From DATKEG01 sp035544515 (lineage in GTDB: Bacteria; Acidobacteriota; Vicinamibacteria; Fen-336), in contig DATKEG010000035.1 of NCBI GenBank assembly GCA_035544515.1, positions 1 through 11,099 of the forward strand: DNA of 11,099 bases. Direction: 5' to 3'. Numbering within the stretch: the stretch's first letter is position 1; each line of letters opens with the position of its first letter. Of this stretch, positions 1 through 9,137 are shown piece after piece. The notes beneath the pieces were generated by a model. The model was not told the origin of the DNA. It did no database searches and worked only from the letters and a program-made list of their open reading frames with translations. A program made the translations under genes and the position numbers.

Positions 1-33
1 GCCACCTTCGTCCGGTCCGCCGGCCATCCGCGC

Positions 34-37
34 GAGG
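34..37 (+). promoter_or_regulatory. Ribosome binding site of the pullulanase gene
   Basis: GAGG lies six bases before the ATG at 44 and supports that start. The 43 bases before the gene are otherwise unassigned. They show no clear promoter, so the promoter or an upstream co-transcribed gene probably lies outside the window. Confidence 0.5.
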
Positions 38-43
38 TCCGCC

Positions 44-3988
<3,945 letters not shown>

Positions 3989-4024
3989 GGCGTCGGTCCG
4001 TCGTCCGGCGTCTACGCGGGGTGG

Positions 4025-5263
4025 TTACCGCAGCTCGATCGTGGCGGTGCGCACGCGCGGCGGCTCCGCGGCGTCGCGCCAGGCCAGCACGACCTCGCCG
4101 CCGGCCCGCTCCAGACGCGGGAAGCCGCTCGAGCGCGCCTCGCTCGACGCCGCGACGGTGAGCGCCGGACCGCGACGGCCGGAGGGCGATGCCGTGCGCA
4201 CGCGAACCTCCGCGCCCGGAGCTACCTGCTCGAGCCAGCTCACGAGGGCGTCGCCGCCCGGCAGGAGGACCACGTCCACGCGCCCGATCGGCCGGCCGTC
4301 GTCCACGCGCACGGGCGCGCCGTAGCTGCCGCCCGAGTCGGACGAGAAGGCCACCAGCACGCGGCCCTTCTCCTCGGGCGCGCTGAACCAGGCCACGGCC
4401 ACGCGCGCCTCGTCGGCGGCCACGGCCGGACCGTTCACCGGGCAGCCGTTGATGACCCAGCCGTCGGCGGCGACGAGGGCGGGCGCGGACCAGCGGCCGT
4501 CCGCGTAACGGACGGTGGCGATGTCCCGCACCTCGGATCCCGACCGGTCGCGGTAGGCCACGACCAGCGCGCCCTTGGCGCGCGCGGCCGACGTCTGGCA
4601 ACAGTCGCACACGCGGGCGTCGAGCACGACCTCGGGTCCCAGGGACCCGTCGGCGCCGAGTGTCGTGTGCATCAGCGCCATGGCCGCGGACGCCGCGCCC
4701 TCGTGACCGCCGTGGCCGCCGGTGTGGCGCCCGTCGAGCCAGACCAGGCCCGCCCGGCCGGCGTCCCAGGGGACGAGCGACACGAAGCCGTGCTCGGTCG
4801 GCGTGCCGTCGCGGTGGGGCACGGCGCCTTCGCTCCAGGTGTCCCCGCCGTCACGCGAGAGGGCGACGCGCACCTCGTAGGCGTACGTGCCCGTCCCGTT
4901 CCGCTGCAGCCAGTGCGCGGCGAGGGCGCCGTCCCCGAAGGCGAGCAGGGCCGGGAAGTCCGCCCAGTTCACGAACCAGCCCTTCCCCCGCGCGATCGTC
5001 CGTGGCTCCGTCCACTCCCCGCCGGCCGCGCGCACGGCGAAGCGGAGCGCGTGGGTGGAGTCCGGGAGCGGCTCGATCCAGCTCAGGTACGTCGAGCCGT
5101 CGGGGCCCGCCGCCAGATTGGGCTCGCCGCTGCCCGGGGCCGCCGGCGTGGCCAGCTCGCGCACCCGTCCCGGCTCGACGGCGGCGGCCGGCTCCTGGCG
5201 CGCGGCGCCACCGCACGCGGCCAGGAGGACGAGGCCGGCCAGCGCGCCCCGGCGCGCGATCAA
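4025..5263 (-). CDS. Sialidase-fold (BNR/Asp-box) beta-propeller lipoprotein
   Basis: The 412-residue product has a lipoprotein signal peptide with lipobox LAAC, acylated Cys at residue 17, so it should be membrane-anchored and face the periplasm or outside. A beta-propeller of the sialidase superfamily is indicated by the Asp box SRDGGDTW (136-143) and a second degenerate one, SSDSGGSY (307-314). Repeated short strands have the form 'VVAYRD', 'VAVAWF', 'ALVSWL', 'VVLAWR'. A cysteine cluster CDCC (219-222) and a further Cys in NGCPVNGP (274) are unusual for this fold. I see no FRIP-type arginine motif of true sialidases, so catalytic sialidase activity is doubtful. The start is TTG, overlapping the response-regulator stop as TTGA, which implies translational coupling. 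It is the last gene of the operon. Substrate or partner is unknown. Confidence 0.8.
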   Translation of the reverse strand: MIARRGALAGLVLLAACGGAARQEPAAAVEPGRVRELATPAAPGSGEPNLAAGPDGSTYLSWIEPLPDSTHALRFAVRAAGGEWTEPRTIARGKGWFVNWADFPALLAFGDGALAAHWLQRNGTGTYAYEVRVALSRDGGDTWSEGAVPHRDGTPTEHGFVSLVPWDAGRAGLVWLDGRHTGGHGGHEGAASAAMALMHTTLGADGSLGPEVVLDARVCDCCQTSAARAKGALVVAYRDRSGSEVRDIATVRYADGRWSAPALVAADGWVINGCPVNGPAVAADEARVAVAWFSAPEEKGRVLVAFSSDSGGSYGAPVRVDDGRPIGRVDVVLLPGGDALVSWLEQVAPGAEVRVRTASPSGRRGPALTVAASSEARSSGFPRLERAGGEVVLAWRDAAEPPRVRTATIELR

Positions 5264-5739
5264 CCCCGGCCCACGAGCCGCAGCAGCGTGTCGGGATCGA
5301 CCGGTTTCGTGAGGTGGTGATCGAAGCCGGCCTCCTCCGCGCGCCGGCGGTCCTCATCCTCGCCGTAACCGGTGACCGAGACCAGGAGGCGGCCCGCGAG
5401 GCCCTCGGCCCGCAGCAGGCGGGCGAGCTCGTAGCCGTCCATGCCCGGCAGTCCCACGTCGAGCAGCACCACCTGGGGGTGGAAGCCGCGCGCGCACTCC
5501 AGGGCGGAGGGGCCGTCGTTCGCCGTCCGCACCTCGTGGCCCCAGATGCGGATGAGCTCCGCCATGGTGTCGGCCGAGTCTTGGTTGTCGTCCACGACCA
5601 TCACGCGCCTCGCGCCCTTGCCGGACTTGTCCGGCGTGGGCGGCCCTGCGCTCTGCTCGTCCTGCCGCGCGCCGACCCCGCCGCCGTCGAGGGCGGCGGT
5701 CCCGGGGGCGCCGAGGAGATAGGAGGGTCGGTCGAGCAT
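5260..5739 (-). CDS. Stand-alone receiver (REC) domain response regulator
   Basis: The product has 159 residues. Residues 1-45 are a Gly/Pro/charged, probably disordered leader; residues 46-159 are one CheY-like receiver. All key residues are present: the acidic pair D50/D51, phospho-acceptor D94 in VVLLDVGLPGMDGYE, T123 in SVTGYG, and K145 in LTKPVDPD. There is no output domain, so it acts by protein contact or as a phosphate relay. The receiver resembles those at the C-terminus of hybrid histidine kinases. No kinase is in the window, so its phosphodonor must be encoded elsewhere. The reading frame continues open upstream to about 7116, but that part overlaps the symporter gene in another frame. 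The ATG at 5739 is the only sensible start, although no clear Shine-Dalgarno precedes it. It follows the symporter stop by 41 bases and overlaps the next start. Confidence 0.88.
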   Translation of the reverse strand: MLDRPSYLLGAPGTAALDGGGVGARQDEQSAGPPTPDKSGKGARRVMVVDDNQDSADTMAELIRIWGHEVRTANDGPSALECARGFHPQVVLLDVGLPGMDGYELARLLRAEGLAGRLLVSVTGYGEDEDRRRAEEAGFDHHLTKPVDPDTLLRLVGRG

Positions 5740-5749
5740 GGGAAGGATG

Positions 5750-5784
5750 ATCTTATGTTGCCCAAGGGCCGGCCGTGCTGTCAA
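5750..5784 (-). promoter_or_regulatory. Possible internal promoter before the response regulator
   Basis: On the minus strand a perfect TTGACA (5784-5779) overlaps the symporter stop codon, and the following stretch is AT-rich for this window. The best -10-like hexamers are CAACAT at 18-base spacing (3 of 6 matches) and TAAGAT (5755-5750, 4 of 6 matches) at a too long 23-base spacing, so the match is incomplete. It would allow the regulator and lipoprotein genes to be transcribed apart from the symporter. Confidence 0.25.
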
Positions 5785-7406
5785 TGCAAGGAGTGATAAC
5801 GGCGCAGGGTCGCCTCGCCGGGGGCACGGGTGGCCAGCGAGACGGCCACCATGAGCACGGCGGAGACGAGCACCATGGGCACCACGGGCGCCAAGCCCAG
5901 CACGGCGGTCCCCGCCGGCGTCCGGGCCAGCAGGTCGAGGCCGCCCGCGGACCAGACGAGGGCGAGCCGGCCGGGCGGGGGCGCCGGGACCGCGTACTGG
6001 AAGGCGGCGACCGCCACCATGGCCGCCGCGGTCCACAGGGTCACGGCCAGGGCCCCCCACTTCGTGCTGCGCCTCCAGAACAGGGCGGCCACGAGCAGCG
6101 GCGAGAGGGCGGCGTAGCCCGAAAAGGCGTATTGGATGGCCAGCTCGAAGATGGTCGCCGGCGCGCGCAGCGCGACCAGGTAGGCCAGCACCGTGAGCAC
6201 GATGACGAACAGGCGGCCGGTGTGCACCTGTACGGCCTCGCCGAAGCGTTCCTTCCCCCCGTAGTGGGCGAAGACGTCCTCCGTGAACATGGTGGACAGG
6301 GCCAGGATCTGCGAGTCGCTGGCCATCACCGCGGCCATGATGCCCGCGCCCAGCAGGCCGGCCAGCCACAGCGGCGCGTAACGGTTGAGGAGGAGCACGA
6401 GCACGTCGTCCCCGCGCATCCGCTCGCGCAGCTCCTCGCGCGCCGCGGCCTCGAGCGTGGCCCCTTGCGCGGCCAGCGTGCGGCGCGCCTCCTGCTTCTC
6501 CCTCACCTCCTTGATGTCGGTGGCGCGGTTGGCCATGACCCCGAGGAAGACGCAGGGCAGCCAGAGGGCCAGGATGCACAGCGGGTAGAGGATGACCGTC
6601 CGCTTGAACTGCGCCATCTTCCGGGCGGTGAGGCAGAAGATCGCGATGTGCGGGAAGGCGATCGAGGAGAGCGGGATGAAGGTGTAGCTGAAGAAGTACC
6701 AGGGCGAGACGCGCTCGCGCGTGAACAGCGACGCGGTGGCGGGCGCGCCGAGCAGCGCCTCGGCCGCGGCGCCAAAGCCGCCCATCCCGCCCGCGATCAC
6801 CGCCACCGCCACCGCGCCGAAGCCCAGGAAGAGGATGGTCTGGAAGGTGTTCACCCAGGCCGTGCCCCGCATGCCGCCGAAGAACACGTAGCTCATCACC
6901 ACGAGCGCGACCACCGCGCCGCCCAGCCAGTAGGGGACGAGGCCTCCGCTGATCGTCTGCAGCGTGGTCCCGCCGCCCATCACGCCGATGACGATGTAGG
7001 GCACGAGCAGGGTGGCCTGCACCGCGAAGATGGCCGTGCCGATGTGGCCGCATTCCCAGCGGTCGCGGAACAGCTGCACGGGGGTCATGAAGCCGTGCTT
7101 CTTGCCCAGCGCCCACAGGCGCGTGCCGATGAAGAGCAGGCTCAGGGGGATGACCAGGGCCGAAGAGGAGGCCATCAGCCCGAAGGTCACGATGCCGTTG
7201 TTGAAGGCGTGTCCCGAGGAGCCCAGGATCGCGAAGGCGGTCATGTTCGTGCCGAACAGGGACATCAGGAACACGAAGGGGCCGATCGTCCGCCCGGCCA
7301 GGAAGTAGTCCTCCGCCCCCTCGTGCCCGCCGCGATGGCGGAAGGCGAACACGCCGATGTAGACCACGGTGGCGAGGTAACCCAGGACGATCAGGGAGGG
7401 GATCAA
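5781..7406 (-). CDS. SSS-family sodium/solute symporter
   Basis: This 541-residue inner-membrane transporter has about 13 predicted hydrophobic segments and belongs to the sodium:solute symporter (SLC5/SSS) family, which couples solute uptake to the sodium gradient. Family marks are the first-helix region with AEDYFLAGR (31-39), the GGMRGTAWVNTFQ stretch (177-189) and the helix LLGAGIMAAVMASDSQILALSTMF (about 351-374), where the family places sodium ligands. A charged helix-like insert (about 297-333, rich in Arg, Glu and Lys) separates two membrane segments. The start is TTG at 7406, overlapping the stop of the small upstream membrane-protein gene as TTGA. That pairing with a DUF3311-type partner supports a joint transport role. 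The transported solute cannot be named from sequence. Regulation may involve the receiver gene next in the operon. Confidence 0.9.
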   Translation of the reverse strand: MIPSLIVLGYLATVVYIGVFAFRHRGGHEGAEDYFLAGRTIGPFVFLMSLFGTNMTAFAILGSSGHAFNNGIVTFGLMASSSALVIPLSLLFIGTRLWALGKKHGFMTPVQLFRDRWECGHIGTAIFAVQATLLVPYIVIGVMGGGTTLQTISGGLVPYWLGGAVVALVVMSYVFFGGMRGTAWVNTFQTILFLGFGAVAVAVIAGGMGGFGAAAEALLGAPATASLFTRERVSPWYFFSYTFIPLSSIAFPHIAIFCLTARKMAQFKRTVILYPLCILALWLPCVFLGVMANRATDIKEVREKQEARRTLAAQGATLEAAAREELRERMRGDDVLVLLLNRYAPLWLAGLLGAGIMAAVMASDSQILALSTMFTEDVFAHYGGKERFGEAVQVHTGRLFVIVLTVLAYLVALRAPATIFELAIQYAFSGYAALSPLLVAALFWRRSTKWGALAVTLWTAAAMVAVAAFQYAVPAPPPGRLALVWSAGGLDLLARTPAGTAVLGLAPVVPMVLVSAVLMVAVSLATRAPGEATLRRYHSLH

Positions 7407-7660
7407 CGCGCGTCTTCCGCCGGTGGCGTCTCCGCCGTGCGCCCGTCCACTTCCGCCTCGAGGCTCTCCGGCCAGGCGAAGCGCACGAGGACGCCCATCA
7501 AGACGGCGGCCGCGATCGCGAAGAGGGCGTGATACGTCAGGCCGACGGGCAGGAAGCCGAAGAGCAGCGGCCTCGCCGTGTGCCAGAACCAGACGTCCTG
7601 GTGCAGCGCGAACAGCGCGAGCACGGCCAGCCAGAGCGCGAGGCGCCTCGTTCGCGGCAT
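7403..7660 (-). CDS. DUF3311-type small membrane protein, symporter partner
   Basis: This 85-residue protein has two hydrophobic segments (about 7-20 and 38-61) joined by a loop with aromatic residues (HQDVWFWHTARP), then a short acidic, Pro-rich tail. The pattern HQDVWFW...LLFGFLPVGLTYHALF...FAWP matches my recollection of DUF3311 proteins, which are typically encoded directly before SSS symporters and are thought to be accessory subunits; no biochemical role is known to me. The frame opens further upstream at TTG 7714, but the ATG at 7660 is preferred: it starts with basic residues then a membrane segment, and the upstream extension would run through the candidate promoter. The stop overlaps the symporter TTG start by four bases. 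It is the first gene of the four-gene operon. Confidence 0.75.
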   Translation of the reverse strand: MPRTRRLALWLAVLALFALHQDVWFWHTARPLLFGFLPVGLTYHALFAIAAAVLMGVLVRFAWPESLEAEVDGRTAETPPAEDAR

Positions 7661-7669
7661 GGACCGGCG

Positions 7670-7698
7670 ATTCAAACCCGCGCGCTCCCGCCCGTCAA
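7670..7698 (-). promoter_or_regulatory. Candidate sigma70-type promoter of the four-gene operon
   Basis: On the minus strand, TTGACG (7698-7693, five of six consensus bases) is followed after exactly 17 bases by TTGAAT (7675-7670, four of six). Transcription would start near 7663, about three bases before the ATG at 7660, giving an almost leaderless mRNA. This fits the lack of a Shine-Dalgarno there. A second, perfect TTGACA at 7714-7709 has no matching -10. Matches this size can occur by chance, so support is moderate. Confidence 0.4.
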
Positions 7699-7706
7699 GG
7701 ACGGGC
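7690..7706. promoter_or_regulatory. Perfect 7-bp inverted repeat, possible operator
   Basis: GCCCGTC (7690-7696) and GACGGGC (7700-7706) are perfect inverted arms around the three-base centre AAG. The repeat lies in the 160-base gap between divergent genes and overlaps the -35 hexamer of the candidate minus-strand promoter. It has no T-tract on either side, so an intrinsic terminator is unlikely. A regulator binding site is possible; with such short arms in GC-rich DNA, chance is also possible. Confidence 0.35.
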
Positions 7707-7806
7707 CGTGTCAAAGGTTGTCATCGGGTCCGCGCCCGGCCGCCGAGCGCCTTCAACCGCCTGTACGATCCGCGCAAAGTTTTACAGCCCCCTCGCCCGT
7801 GGCTGC

Positions 7807-7811
7807 GGGAG
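7807..7811 (+). promoter_or_regulatory. Ribosome binding site of the PQQ-like propeller gene
   Basis: GGGAG lies nine bases before the ATG at 7821 and decides that start over the longer open frame that extends upstream to about 7578. The rest of the 160-base gap (7661-7820) holds no convincing plus-strand promoter; TACGAT at 7764-7769 is a -10-like hexamer without a fitting -35. Confidence 0.5.
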
Positions 7812-7820
7812 AATTCGCGG

Positions 7821-9125
7821 ATGCGACTCCCCCACTGCTCCGCGTTCGCCGCCGTGCCCGCCGTCCTCGCCGCCGGGTTCCTGTTCGCGCCGGGCGCGCC
7901 GCTCGCCGCCGACTGGCCGCAGTGGCGCGGGCCCCACCGCGACGGGCTCTCGCGGGAGACGGGACTGCTCCAGGCCTGGGGCCCGTCCGGCCCGCCGCTG
8001 GCCTGGAAGGGGAGCGGCCTGGGCATCGGGTTCTCCAGCGTGGCCGTGGCCGCCGGCCGCATCTACACGATGGGCGACCGCGACGGCGTGCAGTCGCTCG
8101 TGGCCCTGAACCAGGCCGATGGGAAGCGGCTGTGGTCCGCGCGCGTGGGCCCGACCTGGGACGACCGGATGGGCGGCCCGCGCGGCACGCCGACCGTGGA
8201 CGGCGACCTCGTCTTCGCCATCGGCACGGAAGGCGACCTCGTGTGCGTGGAGAGCGCCACGGGCAAGGAGCGCTGGCGGAAGAGCCTGCCCCGCGACTTC
8301 GGCGGCCGGATGATGTCCATGTGGAAGTTCAGCGAGTCGCCGCTGGTGGACGGCGACCGCGTGGTCTTCACGCCGGGCGGCCCCCACGCGTTCATCGTGG
8401 CGGTGGACAAGCGCACCGGCCGCGAGCTGTGGCGGACGGCGGCGCCGCGGCCCGGCCCGCGCGGGCGCGAGGGCGCGGGCTACTCGTCGATCGTGATCTC
8501 CAACGGCGGGGGAGTGAAGCAATACGTCCAGCTCACCGGCCGCGGCCTCGTGGGCGTGCGCGCCGACAACGGCCAGCTGCTCTGGGCCTACAACCGCGTG
8601 GCCAACGACGTGGCCAACATCCCCACGCCGATCGTCAAGGGCGACCTCGTCTTCGCCTCCACCGGTTACCAGGCGGGCAGCGTGCTGCTGAAGCTCGTTC
8701 CCGCGGCCGGCGGCGTCGACGCCCAGGAGGTGTATTTCCTCGAGGCGCGCACGCTCCAGAACCACCACGGCGGCCTCGTGCTCGTGGGCGACCACGTCTA
8801 CGGCGGCCACGGCCACAACCGCGGCTTCCCCATCGCGGTGGAGCTGGCCACGGGCAAGGTGGCCTGGGGCGGCGACATCCGCAACGCGGGCAGCGGCTCG
8901 GCGGCGGTGACGGCCGCCGACGGCCACCTGTACTTCCGCTACCAGAACGGCGTGGTGCTCCTGATCGAGGCCACGCCGCAGGCGTATCGCGAGAAGGGCT
9001 CCTTCACCATCCCCGACGTCGGCCATCCGAGCTGGCCGCACCCGGTGGTGGCGGGAGGGCGGCTGTACCTGCGCGAGCAGGACGCGCTGTACGTGTACGA
9101 CGTGAGGCGGACGGCGGGCGGCTAG
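7821..9125 (+). CDS. Exported PQQ-like (quinoprotein/BamB-type) beta-propeller protein
   Basis: The 434-residue product has a signal peptide (residues 1-30, cleavage about LAA|D) and mature N-terminus DWPQWRGPHRDG, the typical opening of a widespread family of periplasmic PQQ-like repeat proteins. Propeller blades show the repeat pattern 'V-GDLVF...ATGKERWR' (about 126-154), 'DKRTGRELWR' (196-205), 'RADNGQLLWAY' (247-257), 'ELATGKVAWGG' (341-351) and the final 'GGRLYLREQDALYVYD'. No catalytic residues of PQQ dehydrogenases can be recognised and no cytochrome motif (CxxCH) is present, so it is more likely a binding or scaffold propeller than a dehydrogenase. BamB has the same fold, but this protein lacks a lipobox and is not assumed to be BamB. 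It is divergent from the symporter operon and convergent with the Omp85-family gene. Confidence 0.85.
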   Translation: MRLPHCSAFAAVPAVLAAGFLFAPGAPLAADWPQWRGPHRDGLSRETGLLQAWGPSGPPLAWKGSGLGIGFSSVAVAAGRIYTMGDRDGVQSLVALNQADGKRLWSARVGPTWDDRMGGPRGTPTVDGDLVFAIGTEGDLVCVESATGKERWRKSLPRDFGGRMMSMWKFSESPLVDGDRVVFTPGGPHAFIVAVDKRTGRELWRTAAPRPGPRGREGAGYSSIVISNGGGVKQYVQLTGRGLVGVRADNGQLLWAYNRVANDVANIPTPIVKGDLVFASTGYQAGSVLLKLVPAAGGVDAQEVYFLEARTLQNHHGGLVLVGDHVYGGHGHNRGFPIAVELATGKVAWGGDIRNAGSGSAAVTAADGHLYFRYQNGVVLLIEATPQAYREKGSFTIPDVGHPSWPHPVVAGGRLYLREQDALYVYDVRRTAGG

Positions 9126-9137
9126 GCGCTGGCGACG

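Noticed and set aside
5260..7116. A 618-codon minus-strand open frame that would fuse the receiver domain to a long N-terminal region
   Set aside because: The upstream part is Arg/Gly/Ala/Pro-rich shadow translation of the symporter gene in another frame; only the last 159 codons look like a protein.
4025..7406. A sialic-acid scavenging operon (sialidase plus symporter)
   Set aside because: The propeller lipoprotein lacks a FRIP-type arginine motif, only one Asp box is well formed, and no sialic-acid catabolic gene is present. The idea cannot be excluded for the symporter substrate but is unsupported.
5775..7532. A 585-codon plus-strand open frame opposite the symporter
   Set aside because: Composition rich in Gly, His, Arg and Glu with no recognisable domain; the opposite strand encodes a clear transporter.
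7690..7706. Intrinsic terminator formed by the 7-bp inverted repeat
   Set aside because: No T-tract follows on either strand, and both flanking genes start, not end, there.
7661..7714. TTG start at 7714 giving a 103-residue DUF3311 protein
   Set aside because: The extra 18 residues are unlike a membrane-protein N-terminus and overlap the candidate promoter and inverted repeat; the ATG at 7660 fits better.
7821..9125. Quinoprotein alcohol or glucose dehydrogenase
   Set aside because: No recognisable PQQ catalytic residues, vicinal Cys pair or heme motif; only the repeat fold is supported.
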